Positions 39,981 through 48,547 are shown, numbered from the stretch's first letter. The stretch is 64,000 nt of DNA from Desertimonas flava (GCF_003426815.1 NZ_QKYK01000003.1:124001-188000), one strand, 5' to 3'. Numbers and translations are program-made. The notes: a model not told the origin generated them from the letters alone.

Positions 39981-40570
39981 GCGGCCCGTTCACGTTCGAC
40001 CTCTTCGCCGCCCGTTTCGACCTCGAGGCGCTTGGCGTCGACGAGATGCCCACGTGGGACGAGTCGCCGGCCCGGATGATTGAGCAGACCTTCTACGACG
40101 TCGCCGTCGAAGCCGGCCACCTGGCCGGCCCGGACGGCTGGTCGATCCTGCTGTACCCGCTGATCTACGACTCCGACCCCGACGGTCTGCTTGTCACCGT
40201 CGTCCGGCCGAACCCGTTACCCGCGCTGGCGGGCAACCCGAGCGACTGGGACGACTGGCTGCCGAAGGACTCGTCCGCCCGATCATTGTCGGTCGACGAG
40301 ACGATCGACCTGGTGCAACGCCTGGTCGACGAGGCGAACCGGCTCGTCGCCGACAGCGGCCTCGCGAGGGTTGCCGCGGTCATGGACGAGTCCGCGTTCG
40401 ACGGGGACGGCTGGAACGGCGGCGACGTGTGCGGCGATCTCGCCGTCATGCTCACCAAGAGCGGCTACTTCGTCGACTGCGCCGAGCACGGCGAGTACTG
40501 CGGCCTCGTCAAGCCCGGCTGCCCGCTCTGCACCGGCGACCAGGAAGAGGACGAGGACGACGACCGGTGA
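39977..40570 (+). CDS. Hypothetical protein with C-terminal cysteines
   Basis: 197 residues from GTG. Acidic, aromatic; C-terminal DCAEHGEYCGLVKPGCPLCTG may bind a metal; the tail is poly-acidic. Overlaps both neighbours. Not recognised. Confidence 0.62.
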   Translation: MSGPFTFDLFAARFDLEALGVDEMPTWDESPARMIEQTFYDVAVEAGHLAGPDGWSILLYPLIYDSDPDGLLVTVVRPNPLPALAGNPSDWDDWLPKDSSARSLSVDETIDLVQRLVDEANRLVADSGLARVAAVMDESAFDGDGWNGGDVCGDLAVMLTKSGYFVDCAEHGEYCGLVKPGCPLCTGDQEEDEDDDR

Positions 40571-40968
40571 TCTACCGGTTCGACGTCGACTGCCCCGCCT
40601 GTGGTGCCGACCCGGTCCACGTGACCGGATCGGCACCGCTGCCCGCGGCGAACCCGAAGTCGTCGGCGATCGTCCGCTGCCCCGCCTGCGACACCGAATG
40701 GTTCCTCGAACTCACGTTGGCGTCGATGGCCCGCATCGGCCACCGCGAACGCCTCGCCGACCTGCTGCTCGACGAACACATCGCTCGCGCGAACCCCGAA
40801 CCCGAACCCGTCTTCGACGAGACCGCACCGTTCGCACCGCTGGTGCTCGCGGTCCTCGAAGCATCCCCCGACACGAAAGATGACGATGTCCACCACCACC
40901 ACCAAGGCGAAACGCCGCAAGACCGCCGAGCACAGGCCCGCCGTCAGACGACGCCGATTCCGGCATGA
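40567..40968 (+). CDS. Zinc-ribbon hypothetical protein
   Basis: 133 residues from GTG. CPACGADPVHVTG and RCPACDTEWFLEL make a C4 ribbon near 10-42. The last 30 residues overlap the methyltransferase gene in another frame (DDVHHHHQGE...), so the true functional part probably ends near residue 100. Confidence 0.62.
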   Translation: MIYRFDVDCPACGADPVHVTGSAPLPAANPKSSAIVRCPACDTEWFLELTLASMARIGHRERLADLLLDEHIARANPEPEPVFDETAPFAPLVLAVLEASPDTKDDDVHHHHQGETPQDRRAQARRQTTPIPA

Positions 40969-42862
40969 CGAACTGACCGCCGTCGACCTGTTCTCCGGCT
41001 TCGGCGGCCTGACCCGCGGCATCCGCCGGGCCGGCGTGACGACGATCATGGCGGCCAACCACAACCCGTACAAGATCGAGGTGCACGAGGCCAACGAACC
41101 CGAGTGCGAGCACTGGATCGCCGACCTCGTCGACGAGACGTCGGGCGACTACCACTCGGCCGCGGACCTGCCGCCGGCCGACATGCTCGTCGCCGGCATC
41201 TCGTGTGTGCACCACAGCCAGGCGAACGCGAAGAAGGCGTACGCACAGGGCCTGAACCTATTCACGATGGACGACCCGGACTGGGAGGCCCGCGTCACCC
41301 GCTCCGAACGTGACCGGGCCACCGCGGTCTGTGTGCTGCAGTACGCGGAGAAGAACGCACCGCGGGTCATGTTGATCGAATGCACGACCGAACTGACGTC
41401 GTGGGGGCCCGCGCTGCCGAACAAGCCGAAGGTCGGCGACGGCTCGTCGTACCGGTGGTGGCTGAACGAGGTCCACAAGCTCGGCTACCGATCGAAGACG
41501 CTGTACCTGAACTCGCAGTTCTTCGGGGTGCCGCAGTCGCGGGACCGCATCTACATCTGCTTCTGGCGCAGCGAGCTCCCGACCCCCGATCTGGAGCATC
41601 GGCCGCCGTCGTGGTGCTTCCACTGCGACCGTGTCGTCGAGGCGGTGTGGTCGTGGCGCACCAGGATCCCGCCGACCGGCTCGGTCCGCTACGGAAAGCA
41701 GTACGACTACCGATGCCCGTCTTGCAACCACGAGGTGATCCCGCCGATGACGCCGTCGCTCGCGGCGTTGGACCTGACCGACCTCGGAACCCGGATCGGT
41801 GACCGCGACCGGCCGCTCGCCGCGTCGACGATGGCCCGGGCGGAGCGGTGCCGGCAACGGTTCGCTGACTTCCCGGCCGTGCTGATGCCCGCCAAGGCCC
41901 TGCCGCGCGGCTCGGACCGGCACCCCTGGCAGCCGATGGCGACACAGACGTCGCAGCAGGAGACAGCCGTGCTGTCCACCGGCGCCTTGGTGACGGCGGC
42001 AGGGAACACGTTCGAGTGGAACGACCGGTCGATGACCCGGATCCGCCGGTTCGATCAGCCGCTGTGGACCCAACACGCCACCAACGCCGCCGGGCTGCTG
42101 ACCCCGCCCACCGCGATGGCGCTGATGCCCTATCGCAACGGGAATCAGCCAGTGCCGACCGATCAGCCACTGCCGACGCAGGCGTCGCACGAATCGATGG
42201 CGGTCGTCTCGGCGCCGCTGGCGAACCGGACGAACGCCACCCCGACCGACCCGACCGAGCCGATGCCGACGCTCGTTGGCGGCGCCGGCTCCGGTGGCGT
42301 CGGCGTCATCTCGTCAGGCGTCCTGCCGTTCCGTGCGAACACGATCCCGCCGACGCACGGCGAGCCGATGCCGACGTTCACGTCGGAACAGGTGCCCGGC
42401 GTGCTGACCGCCGCCGGCGTCATCAAGAACAACGGCGCGATCGGCGAAGCCCAGTACCGGGCGCGTCCGGTCGACGAGCCGCTCGGCACGGTCGTCGGGT
42501 CCGGCAACAGCAAGGGGCTGCTGTTCTCCGGCTGGTTCAAGCAGAACGGCGGTCCCGCGGACACGGCACCGCACCCGATGTCGGACCCGTGGGGCACGCT
42601 CACCTCGCGCGACACGACCGGTCTGCTGATGGCCGACTGGCGGGCGCAGCTGGCCGACCTGCCGCTCGAGGACTGCTACTTCCGCATGATGTTCGCCCAC
42701 GAGGTCGGCGTCGGCTGCGGCTTCGACGTCGACCATCCGGCGTACGGCGATGGTGGCTTCATCGTGTGGGGCTCGACCCGTGACCAGGTCGACGGGTTCG
42801 GCAACGCGGTTTCGCCGCAGGTCGGTGAGTTCATCGGTGGCCGGTTGAGGGCGATCCTGTGA
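40880..42862 (+). CDS. Divergent C5-cytosine DNA methyltransferase
   Basis: 660 residues. Motif I DLFSGFGG (36-43); motif IV AGISCVHHS with catalytic C109 but Ser in place of the usual Pro; motif VI IEC (E167) in place of ENV; motif VIII VPQSRDRIY near 217; motif X GNAVSPQVGEFIGG at the end. CFHC (246-249) and CPSC (279-282) add a zinc ribbon. The target region (about 310-590) has repeated ExxxT-type units such as DQPLPTQASHES and GEPMPTFTSEQ. It should transfer a one-carbon group to cytosine C5. The altered motifs and the glycosyltransferase at 23972 raise the chance of hypermodification. Confidence 0.88.
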   Translation: MTMSTTTTKAKRRKTAEHRPAVRRRRFRHDELTAVDLFSGFGGLTRGIRRAGVTTIMAANHNPYKIEVHEANEPECEHWIADLVDETSGDYHSAADLPPADMLVAGISCVHHSQANAKKAYAQGLNLFTMDDPDWEARVTRSERDRATAVCVLQYAEKNAPRVMLIECTTELTSWGPALPNKPKVGDGSSYRWWLNEVHKLGYRSKTLYLNSQFFGVPQSRDRIYICFWRSELPTPDLEHRPPSWCFHCDRVVEAVWSWRTRIPPTGSVRYGKQYDYRCPSCNHEVIPPMTPSLAALDLTDLGTRIGDRDRPLAASTMARAERCRQRFADFPAVLMPAKALPRGSDRHPWQPMATQTSQQETAVLSTGALVTAAGNTFEWNDRSMTRIRRFDQPLWTQHATNAAGLLTPPTAMALMPYRNGNQPVPTDQPLPTQASHESMAVVSAPLANRTNATPTDPTEPMPTLVGGAGSGGVGVISSGVLPFRANTIPPTHGEPMPTFTSEQVPGVLTAAGVIKNNGAIGEAQYRARPVDEPLGTVVGSGNSKGLLFSGWFKQNGGPADTAPHPMSDPWGTLTSRDTTGLLMADWRAQLADLPLEDCYFRMMFAHEVGVGCGFDVDHPAYGDGGFIVWGSTRDQVDGFGNAVSPQVGEFIGGRLRAIL

Positions 42863-43170
42863 GCCCGTGCACGCAGTGCGGCCGCGAGTTCGAGCGGCCC
42901 AGTCGACGGGGCCCGGCACCGCAGTACTGCTCGCCGGCGTGCCGCCAGGCCGCTCACCGCGAACGAAAGACGGAGCCGCCGCTGACGCAGTGGCGTCGCC
43001 ACCTGATGGAGCTCGGCGAGTTCATGGAAACGATCCAGGACTCCGTTGCCGGCTACCGCTCCGCCCTCCAACGCCTCCAATACCCGAGCGTCGTGGTCGA
43101 CCAGATGTCGGTCGCCTACCACGCCTTCGTCCTCGACATGGTCGTCAGACAGATGGGAGCAACGAAATGA
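42859..43170 (+). CDS. Zinc-finger small protein
   Basis: 103 residues from GTG. CTQCGREFERPSRRGPAPQYC then CRQAAHRER: a treble-clef-like pattern often seen in actinophages. The rest is helical. Coupled to the methyltransferase by overlap, so possibly its DNA-binding partner, which is only inference. Confidence 0.68.
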   Translation: MSPCTQCGREFERPSRRGPAPQYCSPACRQAAHRERKTEPPLTQWRRHLMELGEFMETIQDSVAGYRSALQRLQYPSVVVDQMSVAYHAFVLDMVVRQMGATK

Positions 43171-43685
43171 GACAGTCCCCGAAAGACGGCGCCCTGATGC
43201 CCGAGCGCGGGTTCTCGAAGGCGTCGAACCGGCAGTCGTCGATGCTGCCCGACGGCGCGACGGGCTGGGTGTCGCACGACGGCCTGCTGGTCCTGTCGAC
43301 GTGCGCAGTGATGGAGCTTCCTGGCCAACCGGACGGCGTCAACGGCCTCACGTGGTTCCTGTCGGTGTCGCGCCTCGATGGCGACACGACCGAGGCCCGC
43401 CGAGCATCAGACGACGAGATGGCCAGGGTCGTCGAGTGCTTCGATCTGCCGGCGTTCGACGAGGACAACCACTTTCCCGGTGTCAGCCGCGGGCTGTTCT
43501 GTCCGATCGACCCGCAGTACCGGGCGGCCTGCGATTGCAAGATCACCGAGACGGTCGTCGTCGAGCCGGACGGCTTCGAGTGGACGAACCCGACCGACGG
43601 CGAATGCCGCGGCTGCAGCTACGAGCACGCCGCGGCCCGGTTCGGCCAGACGTCGCCGTGCCCGATCCACGGGCCCGGCCAGTGA
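43167..43685 (+). CDS. Hypothetical protein with C-terminal cysteines
   Basis: 172 residues from ATG 43167. Mixed fold with LTWFLSVSRLDGDTTEARRA and ARVVECFDLPAFDEDNHFPG; C-terminal ACDCK, ECRGC and CPIHGPG may bind a metal. Not recognised. Confidence 0.65.
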   Translation: MRQSPKDGALMPERGFSKASNRQSSMLPDGATGWVSHDGLLVLSTCAVMELPGQPDGVNGLTWFLSVSRLDGDTTEARRASDDEMARVVECFDLPAFDEDNHFPGVSRGLFCPIDPQYRAACDCKITETVVVEPDGFEWTNPTDGECRGCSYEHAAARFGQTSPCPIHGPGQ

Positions 43686-43978
43686 CCGCCCGACGCGGCC
43701 CGGCACCGCTGTTCCGGCTGCCGTTCGAACCGCTGGCCCGGATCGTCGACGTCCGCTACCGCGGCGTGTGCCGAGAGGGGCAGGGCTGGCAGGAGCTCAC
43801 GCCGGCCACGGTGTTCTGCGAGGCGTTGGACGTGCACCCGCAGAAGTTCGCCCGGTGGAGGGCGAAAGGCTTGACGGTCGACGACGCGGATGACATCGCG
43901 GTGCGGTTGGGGATGCATCCGGCGTCGATCTGGCCCGAGTGGTGGTCGATCCCGATCGACGAGGACGTCGCGGCGTGA
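43682..43978 (+). CDS. HTH protein, paralogue of the one at 31421
   Basis: 98 residues from GTG. VFCEALDVHPQKFARWRAKG and LTVDDADDIAVRLGMHPASIW form the same HTH-like module as the protein at 31421. Possibly a paired regulator. Function unknown. Confidence 0.66.
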   Translation: MTARRGPAPLFRLPFEPLARIVDVRYRGVCREGQGWQELTPATVFCEALDVHPQKFARWRAKGLTVDDADDIAVRLGMHPASIWPEWWSIPIDEDVAA

Positions 43979-43991
43979 CGTCGGCGAACTG

Positions 43992-44013
43992 TGTGACACC
44001 CTGTCGGTACGGT
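43992..44013 (+). promoter_or_regulatory. Box-type leaderless promoter
   Basis: TGTGACACC (43992-44000), 7 nt, TACGGT (44008-44013), 7 nt, GTG 44021. The same box, at the same distance, precedes the gene at 49223. Confidence 0.65.
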
Positions 44014-44020
44014 GGGTTCG

Positions 44021-44260
44021 GTGAGCAGGTCTGGCGAGATGTTGGCGGCGATTCATGCCGGCAAGGTGACCGCCGCGGCCGACGGCTCGTTCCAGATGTG
44101 GAAGACGGCGACGCTGTCATCACCCGTGACCCGGCATGTCGCGCCGCTTGTCGACGCGGGCCTCGTTCTTGTCGCCGGCACGACGGTCGAGTTGACCGAG
44201 GATGGGCGGGCAATCGTCGACGAGGCTCTGGCTCGGCTGGCCGACCGGCTCGACACATAG
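44021..44260 (+). CDS. Small winged-helix-like protein
   Basis: 79 residues from GTG 44021, predicted leaderless. LAAIHAGKVTAAADGSFQMW, then VAPLVDAGLVLVAGTTVELT and a final helix: a winged-helix shape typical of phage regulators. Target unknown. Confidence 0.66.
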   Translation: MSRSGEMLAAIHAGKVTAAADGSFQMWKTATLSSPVTRHVAPLVDAGLVLVAGTTVELTEDGRAIVDEALARLADRLDT

Positions 44261-44269
44261 CGGCGAGGT

Positions 44270-44291
44270 TGTCACCCCCGGCGTTCACAAT
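44270..44291 (+). promoter_or_regulatory. Box-type leaderless promoter
   Basis: TGTCACCCC (44270-44278), 7 nt, CACAAT (44286-44291), 7 nt, ATG 44299. Confidence 0.65.
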
Positions 44292-44298
44292 CAGCGGC

Positions 44299-44598
44299 AT
44301 GAACAACCTCATGAAGTCCACCGCCCTGGCAGCGCTCGCTGTCGGGTCGTTCGTTGCTGTCAACGCCGCCGGCGGCGGTTCGGCGTCGGCTCTCGCGCCG
44401 TGCGCTGACAGCAACGGCTCCGCTCCGGGTGGTTCCGTGTATTTCACGGCCGCTTGGTACCGGTCGGGCGCGCCGGCGCCGTGCACGGTGACTCCGCCGC
44501 AACGGCTCCACATCACGGGGCTGACCGCTGCCGAGTGCGCCACCGCGGGCGGCAGCTATCAGGCGTCGCCGCCGATCTGCTGGGACATCGACCTCTGA
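44299..44598 (+). CDS. Small secreted protein
   Basis: 99 residues with a classical signal peptide (MNNLMKSTALAALAVGSFVA, cleavage near ASA-LA at 29-31). The mature part has four cysteines (APCADS, APCTVT, AECATA, PICWD), suggesting two disulphides. It may be exported during lysogeny. Predicted leaderless mRNA. Function unknown. Confidence 0.7.
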   Translation: MNNLMKSTALAALAVGSFVAVNAAGGGSASALAPCADSNGSAPGGSVYFTAAWYRSGAPAPCTVTPPQRLHITGLTAAECATAGGSYQASPPICWDIDL

Positions 44599-44660
44599 GC
44601 CCGAGGTAGCGCTGGCGGGCGGCTGGCAGCCATCGGGGTCCGAGGCCCCGACGCCCACGA

Positions 44661-44681
44661 CACCGGGAGGGAAGCCCGGTG
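44661..44681 (+). promoter_or_regulatory. Leader hairpin H7
   Basis: Stem CACCGGG/CCCGGTG, loop AGGGAAG, then GAAAGGATCC (44688-44697) and ATG 44701. The ribosome-site block differs from the others by one base. Confidence 0.75.
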
Positions 44682-44700
44682 CATGACGAAAGGATCCACG

Positions 44701-45165
44701 ATGACCCGTACCCGCAATTTCGACGTCGACACGCCCGAGGGCCAGGCGAACGTCGCCCGCGCGATCGGCAAGGCAGTGGCGACCGTGATCGTCGCGATCG
44801 TCTTGGTGATCGTCGGCTGGAAGGTCGTGTCGCCGAAGCTGAACCTGTACCGCAGCAACACCGAGAAGCAGTCGGTGATCGCCGAGCAGGAAGCCATCAG
44901 CCAGGCGGAGGTGTACGCCGCTCAGAAGCGCGTCACCGCGGCGGAGGCCGAGGCCGAGGCGCGCATCATCGAGGCCGAGTCGATCGCCGAGTCGCAGCGC
45001 ATCATCTCTGAGACGTTGACGCCGGAGTATCTGACGTGGCGGTTCTACGAGGTGCTGGCCACGACGGAGAACGAGATCATCTACGTGCCGACCGAGGCGG
45101 GGCTGCCCATCTTGGAGGCCGCACGCAACACGCCGCCTGTCGTCGTGGAGTCCGACAATGGGTGA
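44701..45165 (+). CDS. Prohibitin/SPFH-tail-like membrane protein
   Basis: 154 residues from ATG 44701. One transmembrane helix (about 20-42, AVATVIVAIVLVIVGWKVVS), a long Ala/Glu coiled coil (about 60-105), then SETLTPEYLTWRFYEVLATT and IIYVPTEAGLPILEAARN, which match the C-terminal part of prohibitins. The globular SPFH domain is missing. Such phage proteins may form membrane microdomains or rings. Role unproven. Confidence 0.75.
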   Translation: MTRTRNFDVDTPEGQANVARAIGKAVATVIVAIVLVIVGWKVVSPKLNLYRSNTEKQSVIAEQEAISQAEVYAAQKRVTAAEAEAEARIIEAESIAESQRIISETLTPEYLTWRFYEVLATTENEIIYVPTEAGLPILEAARNTPPVVVESDNG

Positions 45166-45433
45166 CGCCCCGGTTCCGTCTGACTACGTGAAGTCGTTCA
45201 TCGGTCGGACCGTGACGATCGAGTCGAGCCGCAAGGCGCACAACGCGACGGGTCGGATCGACGGGGTCCGGTGGGATGGCTGCTCGATCCGCACGGAGCG
45301 TGGCGATTTCCCCGGCGTGGCGTTCCTGATCAAACCGGAGGACGGCCGCCGCGCGTTCTGGTCGACGGCGTTCCCCGACTACGGCGAACCCGTCGACGCC
45401 AAGGCGAAGGAGTCGGCCGATGTCGGCGGCTGA
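45158..45433 (+). CDS. Small hypothetical protein
   Basis: 91 residues overlapping the previous gene by 8 nt. Beta-like (SFIGRTVTIESSRKAHNATG, SIRTERGDFPGVAFLIKPED). Not recognised. Confidence 0.62.
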   Translation: MGDAPVPSDYVKSFIGRTVTIESSRKAHNATGRIDGVRWDGCSIRTERGDFPGVAFLIKPEDGRRAFWSTAFPDYGEPVDAKAKESADVGG

Positions 45434-45797
45434 GGACTACCCGAACCTGGCGTCGATCGCCGACAACAAGCGCCACGTGAATCCGGCGATCCCGGAGCAG
45501 TGCCGTGACGCGCTCGCCGAGCTCGACAAGCTTCGTGGCGACGTCGCCAATCTGCTCGCCCAAGCCGCGACGGCGGCGAGAACGATCGCCGTCACCCGGT
45601 TCGTCGCCGACCACTGGCGCGAGGCGCTGAACGCTTCGAACAGCAGTCGGCTGTGTGCCCATCCGTTGTGCATGGTGCTCCACGCTCTCGATGGCGAGAC
45701 CGACCCGGTGCAGATGGGCATCGAACACGACGCTCACGCCGCGCTCGCTGCCGTGGTGGCGCGGCCGCCGTGGCCCGCTGAGGCGGTGACCGAGTGA
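45420..45797 (+). CDS. Helical hypothetical protein
   Basis: 125 residues from ATG 45420. Helical (CRDALAELDKLRGDVANLLA, ARTIAVTRFVADHWREAL). Contains LCAHPLC, possibly a metal site. Not recognised. Confidence 0.62.
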   Translation: MSAAEDYPNLASIADNKRHVNPAIPEQCRDALAELDKLRGDVANLLAQAATAARTIAVTRFVADHWREALNASNSSRLCAHPLCMVLHALDGETDPVQMGIEHDAHAALAAVVARPPWPAEAVTE

Positions 45798-45835
45798 ACG
45801 TGGACGGCCAGACGTGGAAGTGGCCGACGCTGTGA
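45794..45835 (+). CDS. 13-residue coupling micro-ORF
   Basis: GTG 45794 overlaps the previous TGA (GTGA) and its own TGA overlaps the next GTG at 45832. It would code VNVDGQTWKWPTL. Probably serves translation re-initiation if real. Confidence 0.3.
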   Translation: MNVDGQTWKWPTL

Positions 45836-46023
45836 GCGGCAAGGCCCGCGACGTGTTCTACGGCCGCCGCGGAGGCCACTGGATCGACGGCGACCTGCCC
45901 GCGCCACCATCACCGTGCGACGTGTGCGGCGGCCCGGTGTACGGCCACACCGGTTCGGGCCTCCCACTCCACCAGGACTGTCGGCCAGCGCCGCCACCAG
46001 ACGCACAAGGAAGCCTTCTATGA
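45832..46023 (+). CDS. Small CxxC protein
   Basis: 63 residues from GTG 45832. CDVCGGPVYGHTGSGLPLHQ then DC: a minimal zinc or HNH-like ribbon. Overlaps the ASCH gene start. Function unknown. Confidence 0.58.
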   Translation: MSGKARDVFYGRRGGHWIDGDLPAPPSPCDVCGGPVYGHTGSGLPLHQDCRPAPPPDAQGSLL

Positions 46024-46841
46024 CCCAACTGACCTGCCTTAGCCTCTGGCAGCCATACGCCACGCTGCTGGTCCTCGACAACCCGGCAACCGGAGACCCG
46101 TTCAAGGAGATCGAGACCCGCCCGATGCCCCCGTGGAAGACGCCCGGCTACCGGACGTTCCCCGGCGCGGCGCCGAAGCCTGGCGACTGGATCGGCATCC
46201 ACGCCACCGCTCGCCACGCCCGCGAACGCGAGCTCGACCAGTTGAACAACGCGGTCGGGGACCTGCCGATCCACTTCTCGACTGAGGACACCCGTGATGG
46301 CCTGATGCTCGCGGTCCGTGACGACGAGGTCGAGACTGCGTTCGAACCCGGAGCGTGGACGTCGGGGAACACGCACGGCTATTGGGCGCCGTACAGCGCC
46401 CTGGTCGGCACGGCTCGCATCGTCGGCGCGGTCCCGATGGTCCGTCCCGGCCAACGGTCGACGCCGGAGCATGTGTCGATCGCCGAGGACGGCGACGGTG
46501 TGACGCTGCTGCGTTGGAAGTTCGACGGCGTGGGCCAGTCCGCCGATCTGGTCGAGTGTGAACCGATCGGCCACGAGTACCCGTTCGGCTGGTACGAGCC
46601 GGGCAGGTGGGCGTGGATCCTCGAGGACGCCAAGTCGGTGCTCGAACGGTGCCCGCGATGCATGGACTCTGGACGGGTGCCGGACGATCGGCCCGAGGCG
46701 CCGCGGGGCCTACACGGCCATCTGCAGGCGTGGATGCCGTGTTCTGTCTGCGAGGGCGCAGGCCGGCTCGCCCGATACCCGACGGTGGCGGGCCGGCAGG
46801 GCTGGTGGCGTCTCGATCTCGACACGCTGGCGGTGGCGTGA
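46020..46841 (+). CDS. ASCH-domain (PUA-like) protein with DnaJ-type zinc motif
   Basis: 273 residues from ATG 46020. LSLWQPYATLLVLDNP then IETRPMPPW and DWIGIHATA are the ASCH/PUA-like core that binds RNA or modified nucleotides. A C-terminal insert has CPRCMDSGR and CSVCEGAGR, a CxxCxxxGx zinc pair as in DnaJ. ASCH proteins in phages can read or demodify bases, which would suit a modified genome; this link is inference. Confidence 0.82.
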   Translation: MTQLTCLSLWQPYATLLVLDNPATGDPFKEIETRPMPPWKTPGYRTFPGAAPKPGDWIGIHATARHARERELDQLNNAVGDLPIHFSTEDTRDGLMLAVRDDEVETAFEPGAWTSGNTHGYWAPYSALVGTARIVGAVPMVRPGQRSTPEHVSIAEDGDGVTLLRWKFDGVGQSADLVECEPIGHEYPFGWYEPGRWAWILEDAKSVLERCPRCMDSGRVPDDRPEAPRGLHGHLQAWMPCSVCEGAGRLARYPTVAGRQGWWRLDLDTLAVA

Positions 46842-47053
46842 TGCCCGGCGAGTTGGAGGCGTTGCGTGACTGGAAGCGCAGCGCGCTCGTGGTGCTTGCC
46901 GAGTGGGAGGCCGTGTTCGATGCTGCGGGCCGGCCGGGCCCGGTGGGACGCTCGAAGGCGGCGAACACGAACGCGGAGGTGCTGCGCCTCCGAGCGGAGA
47001 ACAGCGTGCTGGCCGCTGCGCTCGCAGACCGAGGGGATGGCGACGATGGGTGA
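46841..47053 (+). CDS. Small coiled-coil hypothetical protein
   Basis: 70 residues from ATG 46841 (TGATG). Helical (ELEALRDWKRSALVVLAEWE, NAEVLRLRAENSVLAAAL). Overlaps the DUF4326 gene by 8 nt. Not recognised. Confidence 0.6.
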   Translation: MPGELEALRDWKRSALVVLAEWEAVFDAAGRPGPVGRSKAANTNAEVLRLRAENSVLAAALADRGDGDDG

Positions 47054-47660
47054 GATGCGTTGCCCTCACTGCCGGTCGAGCGATGTGTGGTGCTCCCGGG
47101 AGTGCACCAGCGAGCGGCCGCACATGCACTACTGCAAGACGTGCGGCTACGACGGCACGACCCCGGTCGACCGGCCGCGCCGGATCCGTCTGCGTCGAAC
47201 GAAGGGCTGGCGAAAGCCCGACGGCGCCGTGGTCGTCGCGCGGCCGTCGAGGTGGGGCAACCCGTTCCGTCTCGGCACCCCGCACGGCCTCGTCCGCTAT
47301 GGGCCCCGTCACCTCGAACGGTTCGGGCGGGCATGGGACTACGAGGGCCGGATCAGCGCGGACGGGAACCGGCACGACATGTGGTTCGCTGCGGACGACA
47401 TCGTCGAGACCTATGTCCGCTACGCCACCGCGGCCGAGGCGGTCGAACTGTTCCGCCTGACGCTGACCGCACCCACGCCCGCGATGCTGATGGCCTTCCC
47501 GTCCGGTGGCGGCCACTTGGCCCGCTTCACCGTCGACGACGTCGCCCAGCTGGCCGGCCACGACCTCGCGTGCTGGTGTCCGTTCGACCAGCCCTGCCAC
47601 GCCGACGTCCTGCTCGAGCTCGCCAACCTGGCGACTCCGGTCGAGCAGAATGTGTGCTGA
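47046..47660 (+). CDS. DUF4326 protein with N-terminal zinc ribbon
   Basis: 204 residues. N-terminal CPHCRSSDVWC...YCKTCGYDG ribbon (about 5-36), then the DUF4326 core: RLRRTKGWRKPDGAVVVARP, SRWGNPFRLG and LAGHDLACWCPFDQPCHADV near 180. DUF4326 is common in phages and mobile elements; its reaction is unknown, though the conserved Cys/His look catalytic or metal binding. Confidence 0.8.
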   Translation: MGEMRCPHCRSSDVWCSRECTSERPHMHYCKTCGYDGTTPVDRPRRIRLRRTKGWRKPDGAVVVARPSRWGNPFRLGTPHGLVRYGPRHLERFGRAWDYEGRISADGNRHDMWFAADDIVETYVRYATAAEAVELFRLTLTAPTPAMLMAFPSGGGHLARFTVDDVAQLAGHDLACWCPFDQPCHADVLLELANLATPVEQNVC

Positions 47661-48514
47661 TGGCTCGACTCTTCGACAAGGCCTTGGCATACCGGCCACC
47701 GAGTGGCAACAACCGCAACCTCTTCACCGAACTACAGGAAGGCTTGCAGTGGGCGACACCGTTGGTCTGCGATGACCTTCTCCCGTACGCCCCCGACGAC
47801 ACTGACTTCTCGGCTCTGTCGGGCGTACGCGTGCCCTGGCCGCTCGCATTCGTTGAGTGGCGCAACAATCAGGGGATCGAGCTGGGGGTCACCGCCTTCG
47901 AGGTCGATGCGGACGTCGTGCACGGCGGCCCGCCACCGAATGGCGCGACGCGAACGATCGTGATGCGGGGCATGTCAGCCCGACGGAAGTCTGACCAAGT
48001 GCTGGCGTGGGCGGACGGCATCGACATTGATGTCACTGAGAACGGCGACGTTGTGGACTACAACATCCGGTTTCTCGATCCCGACTTTGAACGCGACCTC
48101 GCTGCCGACCCCGATAGAGCGAAGACGATGATCAGAGATCTGATCGGCATCGCACATCTTGCGGGCTGGTTCCTGATGGCGGCAAACGCCAAGAACATTG
48201 AGATCGAACCGGTGGAGCCGTCAGCTGGCCTGTCTCGGAACTGGCGGCGCAAGACCGGGCAGCCCTTGCACAGCTACAACCGGGTGCTGCTGCCGCACGA
48301 TGCCCGTAGCGGGTCGTCTCGCCGATCGGGCGGCGCGCCGGCTCCGTTGGAGATCGTCAAAGGTCACTTCAAGACCTACGACGATCAACGTCCCCTGTTC
48401 GGGAAGCTGACCGGAACGTGGTGGTGGGCGCCGTTCGCTCGTGGCGACGCATCGGCCGGGGTTCGGGAGCACGACTACGCATTCGGGCCTGAGGCACCAG
48501 ACGGCAACAGCTGA
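47660..48514 (+). CDS. Large phage hypothetical protein
   Basis: 284 residues from ATG 47660 (TGATG). N-terminal NRNLFTELQEGLQWATPLVC, middle beta region, C-terminal HFKTYDDQRPLFGKLTGTWW with WAPFARGD, a motif seen in plasmid and phage proteins of unknown function. Complete and in normal codon use. Not recognised. Confidence 0.68.
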   Translation: MARLFDKALAYRPPSGNNRNLFTELQEGLQWATPLVCDDLLPYAPDDTDFSALSGVRVPWPLAFVEWRNNQGIELGVTAFEVDADVVHGGPPPNGATRTIVMRGMSARRKSDQVLAWADGIDIDVTENGDVVDYNIRFLDPDFERDLAADPDRAKTMIRDLIGIAHLAGWFLMAANAKNIEIEPVEPSAGLSRNWRRKTGQPLHSYNRVLLPHDARSGSSRRSGGAPAPLEIVKGHFKTYDDQRPLFGKLTGTWWWAPFARGDASAGVREHDYAFGPEAPDGNS

Positions 48515-48518
48515 GCTC

Positions 48519-48540
48519 TGTCACCCCGCCGTCGCAAAGT
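48519..48540 (+). promoter_or_regulatory. Box-type promoter before a gene remnant
   Basis: TGTCACCCC (48519-48527), 7 nt, CAAAGT (48535-48540), 7 nt, ATG 48548. Confidence 0.6.
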
Positions 48541-48547
48541 CGATGGC

